64,000 nt of DNA from JACVRM01 sp963755085 (GTDB lineage Bacteria; Actinomycetota; Thermoleophilia; Gaiellales; Gaiellaceae), in assembly GCA_963755085.1 (NCBI GenBank), contig CAVWIN010000029.1:23940-87939 (forward strand), written 5' to 3'. Below, one piece after another: positions 42,061-50,916 of this stretch; the first letter of the stretch is position 1, and each line of letters begins with the position of its first letter. Below the pieces are notes generated by a model that did not search any database, was not told the DNA's origin, and worked only from the letters and a program-made list of their open reading frames with translations. Made by a program: the position numbers and the translations under genes.

Positions 42061-42237
42061 ACATTCTCCTTCCGGTGCGGCTCCGAAAGGCGGCGACGTC
42101 CCCGCCGCTGGGCGCGTGCCTCTTCTCGGAAGTGGCGCTATGTCCAGCGCCTGATGTTGTCCAAACCGTCATCGACCGACCCACAACGATGTGCAGCCCT
42201 TGAACGAGGGAGAGGGTAAAGCGCGTGTATGAACGGT

Positions 42238-42265
42238 CGGTCCCGCGCCGAGCGGCGCGGGACCG
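42238..42265. terminator. Strong hairpin downstream of the minus-strand secreted gene
   Basis: A 13-bp stem (CGGTCCCGCGCCG / CGGCGCGGGACCG) with a 2-nt nominal loop, 13 nt after the stop of the gene at 42279 on the minus strand. It lies within the 218-bp gap before the next gene. Confidence 0.7.
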
Positions 42266-42278
42266 AACCTAGATCAGG

Positions 42279-43058
42279 TCAACCGACGGTGAAGCTGACC
42301 GTCGAGACCCCGACGTTGTCCATCCAGTCGTAGGACTTGAACGTCGCGGTGTGCTGCCCGGTGGCGCCGCCGAGGGACCAGCTGTAGTTGAGCTGGCACG
42401 TATACGAGACGTCGTCGCAGAGCACCTCAGACTTGTACACATTGTCGATGTAGAGATCGATCTTCTTGACCGCATGGTCGTCGCTCGATGAGACAGCCAC
42501 GTTGTAGGAGCGGCCGGTGATTGTCGTCCCGTCGCCGGGATTCGGCCAGAAGAGCGTCGGAGCGACGCTGTCGGTCGAGTACACCTTGTAGTGGCTGACG
42601 GAGGTGCCTGTCGACGCGGCCGACGAAACCCCGCCGCTTCGGACGACGGTCGCCGTCAGCGGGTAGTCACCGTCGGCGGCCGTGCCCGGCGAGGTCACGT
42701 ACGCCCAGAGATATCCCGATGCTCCCGGCGCAAGCCCGACTGTGCTCGTCGGAATCGAAACGGAGAACCCAGTGGGGGCGGACAGGCTGACCGTGAAGCT
42801 CGACGAGCTGCAGCCGACGTCGTAGTTGATCACCTGGACGAAGTATGCGACCTGCTGTCCCGGCTTCCCCCAGGAGCCCCACTGCCCCCATCCGTAGGTG
42901 TTCTGGACGACGACACCGGGAGCGTTCTGCGTGCAGCTTGTGGTGCCGCTGCCGCCCCCACCACCGTGGCCGCCCTTGCCTGCGATTGCGGCGGGCGCGA
43001 AGCCGATTGCGAGCACGACAAGAGCGATTGATGCGACAAGGGCGGGGCGATGGTTCAT
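42279..43058 (-). CDS. Secreted Ig-like domain protein
   Basis: A 259-residue protein. ATG 43058 is chosen because AAAGGAAG lies 7 nt upstream; an in-frame ATG 27 nt earlier has none. Residues 1-27 are a signal peptide. After a GGHGGGGG spacer come NEW-alpha-galactosidase-like beta strands (FVQVINYDVGCSSSSFTVSLSAPTGF) and APGASGYLWAYVTSPGTAADGDYPLTATVV. The C-terminal part (VAPTLFWPNPGDGTTITGRSYNVAVSSSDDHAVKKIDLYIDN) is a bacterial Ig-like domain as often found in cell-surface glycosidases and adhesins. No catalytic motif is visible. Confidence 0.75.
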   Translation of the reverse strand: MNHRPALVASIALVVLAIGFAPAAIAGKGGHGGGGGSGTTSCTQNAPGVVVQNTYGWGQWGSWGKPGQQVAYFVQVINYDVGCSSSSFTVSLSAPTGFSVSIPTSTVGLAPGASGYLWAYVTSPGTAADGDYPLTATVVRSGGVSSAASTGTSVSHYKVYSTDSVAPTLFWPNPGDGTTITGRSYNVAVSSSDDHAVKKIDLYIDNVYKSEVLCDDVSYTCQLNYSWSLGGATGQHTATFKSYDWMDNVGVSTVSFTVG

Positions 43059-43366
43059 CTGCGGCTTCCTTTCGGTCGAGGGCATGCGAACGGAGGACCG
43101 GCGTCGATATGCGGCGGGTTCGTGGTCACGACGCGACCTCCCGGTTTCCGAGGGCGTGGCCGCCCGCCCGCGCTAGATCGGTGGATGTCAGAGCAATCGT
43201 CATGGTCGGGACGGCCGATAACCCCCGAACGGGGCATGCGCGCACCGGGCCTCGGGCACTCGATGAGCGGCCCCGTTCTCGGTGACCTGGCTCACGAAGC
43301 GCCGGAGGTTAGCAAGGTCGGCCGCCGGCCCGACCATGTTCGCGGACAGAGAACCATGAGCCGCGG
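43059..43366. other. 308-bp region without a supported gene
   Basis: It separates the secreted protein gene (minus) from the Eis-like gene (plus). Some frames are open for about 100 codons, but they have no ribosome binding site and no coherent protein composition. Part of it should carry the divergent promoters. I see no RNA gene, repeat or clear hairpin. Confidence 0.5.
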
Positions 43367-44647
43367 GTGGTACCCCATTCGGGCCGCCAAGTAACCTCGT
43401 GGGCCTTGGCGGCGGCGTCCACGATCACGATCCGGTCTCCATCGGCCGACGAGCTGGAGCGGTTCATCCACGCCGTCGAGATGGCATTCCTCGAGGAGCC
43501 GCACGAGGACGACATCTGGCGCTGGGCGCGCCATCTCGACCCGGCGCACCAGTACTGGGCGCTCGACGGCGACGTTCCGGTCGGGACAGCCGGCACCTAC
43601 GACCACCGCATGCGCATCCCGGGCGGCGACATCCCGATCGCCGGCGTCACCCTGGTGGGCGTCCACCCGAGCCACCGGCGGCGCGGGATCCTCACGCGAG
43701 ATGATGCGCCGGCAGCTCGACGACGCGTACGAGCGCGGCGAGGCGATCGCCGTCCTCTGGGCCTCCGAGGCGGCGATCTACGGCCGCTTCGGGTACGGCA
43801 TGGCGACACGCCAGTGCCGCATCGAGGCCGAGCGCGACCGGATCGTCTTTCGTCCGCCTGACGAGCCGGCGGGGCGCGCGCGCCTCGCTCGACGAGGACG
43901 AGGCGAAGGCCCTGATCCCGGCGTCTACGCGCGGGCGCAGGTCGAGCGGCCGGGATGCTCGACCGCACCCAGGCCTGGTGGGACGACGACGGCGCCTCGC
44001 CGACCCCGAGCACTGGCGCAACGGCGGCGGCCCGCTGTTCCGCGCCGTCTGGGAGGACGACGGGGGGACGCCCAGGCGTACGCGCTGTACCGGCTGCAAG
44101 CCACAACTGGGAGGGCGGCTTTCCGGGCGGCACGCTCCAGATGCGCGAGGCGCTCGGCACGTCGCCGCAGGCGACGCGCGAGATCTGGCGCTTCCTCTTC
44201 GGCGTCGACCTGGTGACGCGCCGTGAGCGCCTGGCTCCTGCCCCCCGACCATCCGCTCTTCCTCTCGGTGACCGAGCCGCGCCGGCTGCACCGCCGCGTC
44301 GGTCGACGGCATCTGGGTGCGGCTGCTCGACATTCGCGACCGCGCTCGAGGCGCGCGAGTACGCGGAGGACGGCGCGTCGCGTTCGACGTCCGCGACGAC
44401 GTTCTGCAACTGGAACGACGGGACGTGGACGCTGCCGCAGAGGGCGGGGCCGGCGCGGTCGAGCGAGGCGGGGAGGCCGAGCTCCGGCTGGACGTTGCCG
44501 ACCTCGGCTCGACCTATCTCGGCGGCTGGACTTTCGCGAGCTGCGAACGCGCGGGGCGCGTCGAGGAGCTGCGACCGGGCGCCGTCGAGCGCGCCGACGC
44601 GATGTTCCGCACCGCGGCGCAGGCCCTGGTGCCCCGAGATCTTCTAG
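43367..44647 (+). pseudogene. Eis-like GNAT acetyltransferase, broken by about ten frameshifts
   Basis: Conserved pieces of one Eis-family protein appear in order but in changing frames: SPSADELERFIHAVEMAFLEEPHEDD and GGDIPIAGVTLVGVHPSHRRRGIL (the acetyl-CoA loop) in one frame to about 43690; MMRRQLDDAYERGEAIAVLWASEAAIYGRFGYGMAT in the next from 43701; MLDRTQAWWDDD at 43955; ADPEHWRNGGGPLFRAVWEDDGGT near 44000; QAYALYR near 44075; MREALGTSPQATREIWRFLFGVDLVTR near 44145; and AELRLDVADLGSTYLGGWTFAS near 44480. The C-terminal sterol-carrier-like domain ends CPEIF. Eis enzymes acetylate aminoglycosides or lysines. Because the residues stay conserved, indel errors or very recent decay are more likely than old decay. 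The start is uncertain. Confidence 0.75.
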
Positions 44648-45843
44648 GCGCGGCCGGACGCTTCGGTCACGGCCGCAGCCGTGCGGCGTGCCGATCGGTC
44701 AGCTGGCCGCGGCGCAGCCGCCACCGCCAGTTGCCGTCCTCCGTGCCGGGCCGGTTCATGCGCGCCTCGCTGCCGAGGCCGAGCACGTCCTGGGCGGGCG
44801 TGATCGCGACCGCGGCGCGCGACGACCAGGCGAGGTCGATCAGCGCCCAGCTCGGCTCGCGCGGGTCGAGCCCGGTGCGCACCTGCTCGCGCCTTCGGGA
44901 GCGAGCGGAACCAGCCGACGGTCGTGTCGTTGTCGTGGGTGGCGGTGTAGACGACCTGGTTCTCGCGGTGGTTCGCGAGCCGGTGTGGGTTGTTCTTGCC
45001 GCCGCCGAACGCCCAGTGCATGACCACCATCCCGGGCAGGCCGAACTCGTCGCGCAGCCGGTGCACGGGCGGCGTGATCAAGCCGAGATCTTCGGCGATG
45101 ACGGGCAGCCCGCCCAGCTCGCGCTCGAGCCTCGCGAGCAGCTCGTGTCCGGGGGCGGCCCGCCACTGCCCTCGGCGCGCAGTCTTGCGGCCCTCGGGCA
45201 CCGCCCAGTAGGCGACGAGCCCGCGGAAGTGGTCGATGCGCGCGACGTCCACCAGCTCGAGCACGCGGCGGACGCGCTCCACCCACCAGTGGAAGCTGGT
45301 CGCGCGGTGCGCCGGCCAGTCGTAGAGCGGGTTCCCCCAGAGCTGTCCGTTCGGCGTGTACGCGTCCGGCGGGACGCCGGCGACGACGCCCGCCTGGAAC
45401 AGCTCGGGGTGCATCCGGTGGTCGGCGCCGTCCGGCGCCACGTAGATCGGGACGTCGCCGATCACGCGCACGCCGCGCCCTGCGGCGTAGGAGCGCAGGG
45501 CGCTCCACTCGCGCTCGAAGCGCACCTGGTCTGCCACGGCCCGCCCGCCGGCGAAGGCGGCCCAGTCGCCGATCCACGCCGGATGGCGGGCGACGAAGCT
45601 CTCGATCTCCTCCGCCGACACAGGCGCGCGCGGGTCGGCCAGGAGGCCGGGCCAGCCGGCAAAGGCCGACCCGCTGAAGTACGGCGAGCCAGTCTCGTCG
45701 GGCGGCGTCAGCGGCAGGATCTGCCACCAGGACTGCCCGGCGGCGGCGAGCCAGTCCACGAACCGGTAGGCCTCGTCGCCCAGCCGGCCGCCCGGCAGCG
45801 AGGTGGGATGCAGCAGGACGCCGCTCGAGCGCGGTAGCGTCAT
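44644..45843 (-). pseudogene. malQ: 4-alpha-glucanotransferase (amylomaltase), frameshifted near the C-terminus
   Basis: A GH77 enzyme that moves maltosyl and longer units between alpha-glucans. It reads RSSGVLLHPTSLPGGRLGDEAYRFVDWLAAAGQSWWQILPLTPPDETGSPYFSGSAFAGWPGLL from the start, with nucleophile Asp in ARIDHFRGL, acid/base Glu in VIAEDLGLI, and the third Asp in THDNDT. After WFRSLPKA the frame changes near 44890: the true tail LDPREPSWALIDLAWSSRAAVAITPAQDVLGLGSEARMNRPG is in another frame, and the last few residues may switch back. The restored length is about 400 residues, short compared with about 500 for typical MalQ. It supplies linear glucan for the pathways that follow. Confidence 0.85.
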
Positions 45844-45879
45844 CGCGGTCTAGTTTCGCTTGTCGGTCGAAAGGAACCC

Positions 45880-47697
45880 GTGCCCATGGCTCCACCGCGG
45901 ACGAAGCGGCCGCCCGCTCGCATCCAGATCCAGGACGTCACTCCGCAGGTGGACTGCGGCCGGTACCACGTGAAGCGCACGGTCGGTGACCGCGTCGACG
46001 TGCGCGCGCGGATCTTCCGTGACGGTCACGACGCGCTGGGCGCCGCAGTCCGGTGGAAGCCGCGCGGCGCGACGAAGTGGGCCGACTCGCCGCTGCAGCC
46101 GGTCGGCAACGACTGGTGGGAGGGCTCGTTCGCCGTCGACGCCGCCGGCGTGTGGTCGTTCCGCATCGAGGCCTGGGTCGACCGGGTGGCGACGTGGCAG
46201 GTCGAGGTGCGGCGCAAGTCCGACGGAGGGCAGGCCGACCTCACGAGCGAGCTCGCGGAGGGTGCGCTCCTGCTGGGCCGCGACTCCGTGACGCTCCAGG
46301 AGGGCCTCGCCGTGCCGGCCGGCGACCGGAGCGAGAAGACGTGGTCGCAGACGCTCGGCGTCGACGTCGACCGCGAGCTCGCCCGCTTCGGCTCCTGGTA
46401 CGAGCTCTTCCCGCGCTCGTGGGGCGGCTTCGAGGGCGTCGAGGCCGTGCTGCCACAGATCGCGAAGCTTGGCTTCGACGTCGTCTATCTGCCGCCGATC
46501 CACCCGATCGGGCTCACCAACCGCAAGGGGCGAAACAACGCGGAGACGGCGGAGGAGGGCGACGTGGGCAGCCCGTGGGCGATCGGCGGCGCCGAGGGCG
46601 GCCACACCGCGATCCACCCGGAGCTCGGGACGCTGCGCGAATTCGAGCGGCTCGTCGCGCGTGGCCGCAAGCTCGGCTGCGAGATCTGCATCGACTACGC
46701 GATCAACGCCTCCGCCGACCACCCGTGGCTGACGGAGCACCCGGAGTGGTTCCACCGCCGCCCGGACGGGACGCTGAAGTACGCCGAGAATCCGCCCAAG
46801 CGCTACCAGGACATCTACAACCTGAACTTCGACAGCGACGACTGGCAGGGGCTCTGGAACGCGCTGCGCGACGTGATGCTCTACTGGGTCGCGCGCGGCG
46901 TGCACTGCTTCCGCGTCGACAACCCGCACACCAAGCCGGTGGCCTTCTGGGAGTGGCTGATCAAGGAGGTGCGGGCCGTCGAGCCGGACGTGATCTTCCT
47001 GTCCGAGGCGTTCACGCGGCCGGCGATGATGACCACGCTCGGCAAGGTCGGCTTCAGCCAGTCGTACACGTACTTCACCTGGAAGAACACGCGCTGGGAG
47101 CTGACCGACTTCCTGCGCGAGATCCTTGGCTGGGCCGACTTCTACCGCCCGAACTTCTTCGCGAACACGCCGGACATCCTCCACGAGTACCTCCAGACCG
47201 GCGGACGGCCGGCATTCGAGGCCCGGCTTGTGCTCGCGGCGACGCTGTCGCCCTCCTACGGCATCTACTCCGGCTTCGAGTCGCTCGAGGCCACCCCGGT
47301 GCGCGAGGGCAGCGAGGAGTACCTCAACTCGGAGAAGTACGAGCTCCGCGAGCGGGCGCTCGACGGCGTCCTCCTGCCGCTCGCGGCGCGGCTGAACGCG
47401 ATCCGCCGCGAGAACCCGGCGCTGCAGCGGTTCGAGAACCTGGAGCTGCTCGAGACGGAGAGCGAGTACCTGTTCGCGTTCGCGAAACGGTGGGAGGGCA
47501 ATACCGTTGTCGTGGTGACGAACCTCGATCCGACCATCGAGCGCGAGGGGCTGTGCGTCGTCCCGGCCAGCCTCGGCCTGCCGCCGACCTTCGCCGGCAA
47601 GGAGCTGCTCACCGATCTGCCGTTCCAGTGGGGCATCGGGCGGAACTTCGTCCGGCTCGGTCCCGGGCAGAGCCACATCGTGAGGGTCGATCGGTGA
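45880..47697 (+). CDS. glgE: Alpha-1,4-glucan:maltose-1-phosphate maltosyltransferase
   Basis: A 605-residue GH13_3 enzyme. It extends linear alpha-1,4-glucan with maltose-1-phosphate. The N-terminal beta domain carries WKPRGATKW and WSFRIEAWVDR; the catalytic barrel has the nucleophile Asp347 in FRVDNPHTKP, the acid/base Glu in FLSEAFTRPAM, and NFFANTPDILHEYLQ, all typical of GlgE. Residues in PPIHPIGLTNRKGRNN bind the phosphate donor. AAGGA lies 4 nt before GTG 45880 and 10 nt before ATG 45886, so the first or third codon could be the start. It heads the glgE-treS-mak-glgB operon. Its substrate is made by Mak. Confidence 0.95.
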   Translation: MPMAPPRTKRPPARIQIQDVTPQVDCGRYHVKRTVGDRVDVRARIFRDGHDALGAAVRWKPRGATKWADSPLQPVGNDWWEGSFAVDAAGVWSFRIEAWVDRVATWQVEVRRKSDGGQADLTSELAEGALLLGRDSVTLQEGLAVPAGDRSEKTWSQTLGVDVDRELARFGSWYELFPRSWGGFEGVEAVLPQIAKLGFDVVYLPPIHPIGLTNRKGRNNAETAEEGDVGSPWAIGGAEGGHTAIHPELGTLREFERLVARGRKLGCEICIDYAINASADHPWLTEHPEWFHRRPDGTLKYAENPPKRYQDIYNLNFDSDDWQGLWNALRDVMLYWVARGVHCFRVDNPHTKPVAFWEWLIKEVRAVEPDVIFLSEAFTRPAMMTTLGKVGFSQSYTYFTWKNTRWELTDFLREILGWADFYRPNFFANTPDILHEYLQTGGRPAFEARLVLAATLSPSYGIYSGFESLEATPVREGSEEYLNSEKYELRERALDGVLLPLAARLNAIRRENPALQRFENLELLETESEYLFAFAKRWEGNTVVVVTNLDPTIEREGLCVVPASLGLPPTFAGKELLTDLPFQWGIGRNFVRLGPGQSHIVRVDR

Positions 47698-47708
47698 CCG
47701 GGGCCCTT

Positions 47709-47811
47709 CTTAACAGGGACTGTCCCTGTAAAGGCGCGGCTGCCGGGCTTAACAAGGACTGTCCCTGTAAAGACGCGGCGGTCCGGCTTAACAGGGACTG
47801 TCCCTGTAAAG
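47709..47811 (+). repeat. Three tandem 39-bp units, each with a 17-nt palindrome, between glgE and treS
   Basis: A 25-nt core (CTTAACAGGGACTGTCCC followed by TGTAAAG) starts at 47709, 47748 and 47787, exactly 39 bp apart. Copies 1 and 3 are identical; copy 2 has one change (G to A in the left arm). Inside each core ACAGGGAC-T-GTCCCTGT is a perfect palindrome in copies 1 and 3. The 14-nt spacers are GC-rich and similar. The array fills the 124-bp gap between the glgE stop and the treS start. It could be a set of RNA hairpins, a protein operator array, or a dispersed palindromic repeat that has expanded here. Its function is unknown. Confidence 0.9.
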
Positions 47812-47821
47812 AGGCGCCGCT

Positions 47822-49525
47822 GTGACCATCGCCCCCGAGCGCAGCGAAGCCGCCCAGGCCGACGAGCGGCAACCGACCCAGTGGTTCGAGTCCGACCCGC
47901 TGTGGTTCAAGCGCGCCGTCTTCTACGAGATCCACATCCGCGGCTTCTTCGACTCGAATGACGACGGCTCGGGCGACCTGCGCGGCATCCAGGACAAGCT
48001 CGACTACCTGCAGTGGCTCGGCGTCGACTGCATCTGGCTCCTGCCGATGTACGCAAGCCCGCTCCGCGACGGCGGCTACGACATCGCCGACTTCTATTCG
48101 ATCCACCCGGACTACGGCACGGTGGACGACTTCCGCAACCTGGTCGACGCCGCGCACGAGCGCGGGATCCGGATCATCGCCGACCTCGTCGTGAACCACA
48201 CGTCGGCGGATCACCCGTGGTTCCAGGAGTCCCGCTCGAGCCCGGACAGCCCGAAGCGCGACTGGTACGTCTGGTCGGACACCGACGAGCGCTACCAGGA
48301 CGCGCGGATCATCTTCGTCGACACGGAGCCGTCCAACTGGACGTGGGACCCGGTCGCCGGCGCCTACTACTGGCACCGCTTCTTCTCGCACCAGCCCGAC
48401 CTGAACTACGACAACCCCGAGGTGCAGGAGGCGATGCTCGACGCCCTGCGCTTCTGGCTCGACGCCGGCATCGACGGCTTCCGCCTCGACGCCGTGCCGT
48501 ACCTCTACGAGCGCGACGGCACCATCTGCGAGAACCTCCCGGAGACGCACGCCTTCCTGAGGCGGCTGCGCGCCGAGGTCGACGCGAAGTACCCGGACCG
48601 CGTGCTGCTCGCCGAGGCGAACCAGTGGCCGGAGGACGTCGTCGCGTACTTCGGCCACGGGGACGAGTGCCACATGGCCTTCCACTTCCCGGTCATGCCG
48701 CGCATGTTCATGGCGCTGCGCCGCGAGGACGCCACGCCGATCTACGAGATCCTCGACCGGACGCCGCCGATCCCGGACAACGCACAGTGGGGCCTCTTCC
48801 TGCGCAACCACGACGAGCTGACGCTCGAGATGGTCACGGACGAGGAGCGCGACTACATGTACTCGGAGTACGCGAAGGACCCGCGCATGAAGCTGAACCT
48901 CGGGATCCGCCGCCGGCTCGCGCCGCTCCTCGACAACGGGCGCGACGAGTCGCAGCTCCTGCACGCGATCATGTTCAGCCTCCCGGGTTCACCCGTCCTC
49001 TACTACGGGGACGAGATCGGCATGGGCGACAACGTCTTCCTCGGCGACCGCGACGGGGTGCGCACGCCGATGCAGTGGACGGGCGACCGCAACGGCGGCT
49101 TTTCGCGCGCCGACTTCGCGCAGCTCTACCTGCCGCCGCTCATGGACCCGGTCTGGGGCTACCAGGCCTGCAACGTCGAGGCGCAGCTGCGCACGCCGAC
49201 CTCGTTCCTGCGCTGGGTGCACCGCTTCATCTCGCTGCGCAAGGCGCATCCGGTCTTCGGCCTCGGCTCCTACGAGCCGCTGCCGACGAACAACCCGCGC
49301 ATCTTCGCCCACGTCCGCCGCTACGAGGAGGACGTCGTCCTCTGCGTCCACAACCTCGCCCGGTCGGCCCAGCCCGTGGAGCTGGACCTGAGCCGGTTCG
49401 AGGGTAGGGTCCCCGAGGAGATGTTCGGCAGGACGAGCTTCCCGCCCGTCGGCGAACTGCCGTACCTGCTCACGTTGGCGCCCCGCGGGTTCTTCTGGTT
49501 CGAGCTGAAAGCGCCGGCCGAGTGA
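47822..49525 (+). CDS. treS: Trehalose synthase (maltose alpha-D-glucosyltransferase)
   Basis: A 567-residue GH13_16 enzyme that interconverts maltose and trehalose. It opens with WFKRAVFYEIHIRGFFDSNDDGSGDLRGIQDKLDYLQWLGVDCIWLLPMYASPLRDGGYDIADF, the standard TreS start. Asp223 (GFRLDAVPYL) is the nucleophile, Glu in LLAEANQWPEDV the acid/base, and NHDEL the third carboxylate. The C-terminal beta domain is present. There is no fused maltokinase; that gene follows and overlaps by 4 nt. The start is GTG 47822, right after the tandem palindromes. It provides maltose for Mak from trehalose. Confidence 0.95.
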   Translation: MTIAPERSEAAQADERQPTQWFESDPLWFKRAVFYEIHIRGFFDSNDDGSGDLRGIQDKLDYLQWLGVDCIWLLPMYASPLRDGGYDIADFYSIHPDYGTVDDFRNLVDAAHERGIRIIADLVVNHTSADHPWFQESRSSPDSPKRDWYVWSDTDERYQDARIIFVDTEPSNWTWDPVAGAYYWHRFFSHQPDLNYDNPEVQEAMLDALRFWLDAGIDGFRLDAVPYLYERDGTICENLPETHAFLRRLRAEVDAKYPDRVLLAEANQWPEDVVAYFGHGDECHMAFHFPVMPRMFMALRREDATPIYEILDRTPPIPDNAQWGLFLRNHDELTLEMVTDEERDYMYSEYAKDPRMKLNLGIRRRLAPLLDNGRDESQLLHAIMFSLPGSPVLYYGDEIGMGDNVFLGDRDGVRTPMQWTGDRNGGFSRADFAQLYLPPLMDPVWGYQACNVEAQLRTPTSFLRWVHRFISLRKAHPVFGLGSYEPLPTNNPRIFAHVRRYEEDVVLCVHNLARSAQPVELDLSRFEGRVPEEMFGRTSFPPVGELPYLLTLAPRGFFWFELKAPAE

Positions 49526-50916
49526 TCGCCGACCGCATCCGGGCGGGCGACCTCGACCTGCTCGGGGAGGAGCGGCTGATCGAGTTCATCCGGCCGCAGC
49601 GCTGGTTCGGCGCCAAGAGCGAGGAGGTCATCCACGCCCACGTCCTCGACGCGGCGACCCTCCGCCACGAGGCCCCGCTGCTTGTCGCGGCGCTCGCTGA
49701 GGTTCGCTTCCAGCCGGGGACGCACGAGCTCTACCAGCTGCTGCTCGGCTTCCGCGCCGCCGGCGAGGAGTGGGCCGACGATGTGATCGGGGAGTCCGAC
49801 GGCTTCACTGCCTACGACGCGCTCGCCGACCCGGTGCTGGCCCGCGAGCTCATCCAGCTGATGGCTCGGAACGCGACGCTAGAGGCAGGAGAGGGCATCT
49901 TCGAGTTCCGCGCCGTCGCGGGCGGGATGCTCGAATGCGACCTGGGCGAGATCCGCCGCTCGGACGCGGAGCAGTCGAACACGTCCGTGATCTTCGGCGA
50001 CCGGCTCATCCTCAAGGCCTACCGCCGCCTCGAGGCCGGCCTCAACCCCGAGCTCGAGATGCTGCGCTTCCTCACCGAGCGCGGCTTCGAGAACATCCCG
50101 CCGCTCGGCGGCTTCTACGCCTACGTGGGCAGGCCGCTCAACACGACGCTCGGCATCGTCCAGGAGTTCGTCCCAGACGCGCCCGACGGATGGGCGCTCG
50201 CGCTCGGCGCGCTCCAGAACGACCCGGATTCGTTCCCGCCGCTCATGCGGCGCCTCGGCCAGGTCACCGGCTCGATGCACACGTGCCTCGCCGCCGACGC
50301 GTCCGACCCGGCCTTCGCACCCGAGGAGCCGAGCCAGGAGGCCCTGCCGCTGCTCGTCGCGACCGTGGACGAGGAGATCGAGCAGCTGTTCATCGACCTG
50401 CCCGACCTGCCCGTGCTCGAGGCGGTGCGCGGCCGCGGCGAGGAGGTGCGCGAGCGGCTCCGACAGATCTCGAACGTCGGGCCGGCCGGCCGCATGATCC
50501 GCCACCACGGCGACTACCACCTCGGGCAGGTGCTCTGGGCGCGCGACGACTGGGTCGTCCTCGACTTCGAGGGCGAGCCGGCCCGGTCGCTCGCCGAGCG
50601 CCGGCGCAAGCGCTCGCCGCTGCGGGACGTCGCCGGGATGCTGCGCTCGTTCGCCTACGCCGCCTCCGCCGCCGAGCTGGCCGGTGGCGCGCGCGCCCCG
50701 GACGGCTGGGAGACACGCGCGCGCGACGAGTTCCTCGGCGGGTACTTCGAGACCGTGGATCGGACACTCATCCCCTCGAGCCGGGACGCGATCGACCGGC
50801 TCCTGTCGCTCTTCGAGCTGGAGAAGGCGGTGTACGAGCTGCGCTACGAGCTCAACCACCGGCCGGACTGGCTCGGTATCCCGGTGGCCGGGATCCTCCG
50901 GCTGCTCGAGGAATGA
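49522..50916 (+). CDS. mak: Maltokinase
   Basis: A 464-residue kinase (Pep2/Mak) that phosphorylates maltose to maltose-1-phosphate, the substrate of GlgE. The N-terminal part has RPQRWFGAKSEEV, characteristic of Mak. The kinase core shows ILKAYRRLEAGLNPELEMLRFLTERGFENIPPLGGFY, the catalytic RHHGDYHLGQVLWARDDWVVLDFEGEPARSLAERRRKRSPLRDVAGMLRSFAYA with the Asp of HGDYH and the metal-binding Asp of LDFEGEP. GTG 49522 overlaps the treS stop by 4 nt and the stop overlaps glgB by 4 nt. Confidence 0.95.
   Translation: MIADRIRAGDLDLLGEERLIEFIRPQRWFGAKSEEVIHAHVLDAATLRHEAPLLVAALAEVRFQPGTHELYQLLLGFRAAGEEWADDVIGESDGFTAYDALADPVLARELIQLMARNATLEAGEGIFEFRAVAGGMLECDLGEIRRSDAEQSNTSVIFGDRLILKAYRRLEAGLNPELEMLRFLTERGFENIPPLGGFYAYVGRPLNTTLGIVQEFVPDAPDGWALALGALQNDPDSFPPLMRRLGQVTGSMHTCLAADASDPAFAPEEPSQEALPLLVATVDEEIEQLFIDLPDLPVLEAVRGRGEEVRERLRQISNVGPAGRMIRHHGDYHLGQVLWARDDWVVLDFEGEPARSLAERRRKRSPLRDVAGMLRSFAYAASAAELAGGARAPDGWETRARDEFLGGYFETVDRTLIPSSRDAIDRLLSLFELEKAVYELRYELNHRPDWLGIPVAGILRLLEE

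Noticed and set aside
43059..43366. A tRNA or small RNA gene in the gap before the Eis-like gene
   Set aside because: No T-loop GTTCGAATC-like motif, acceptor stem or terminator-associated hairpin was found in this stretch.
47709..47811. A CRISPR array
   Set aside because: The units are 39 bp with similar 14-nt spacers. CRISPR spacers are unique and about 30 nt or longer, and no cas genes are in the window.
47700..47825. A short repeated peptide (LNRDCPCK three times) encoded by the 39-bp array
   Set aside because: The frame extends a shadow of glgE and not the glgE frame itself. There is no start codon or ribosome binding site for it, and the palindromic DNA explains the repeat without a protein.
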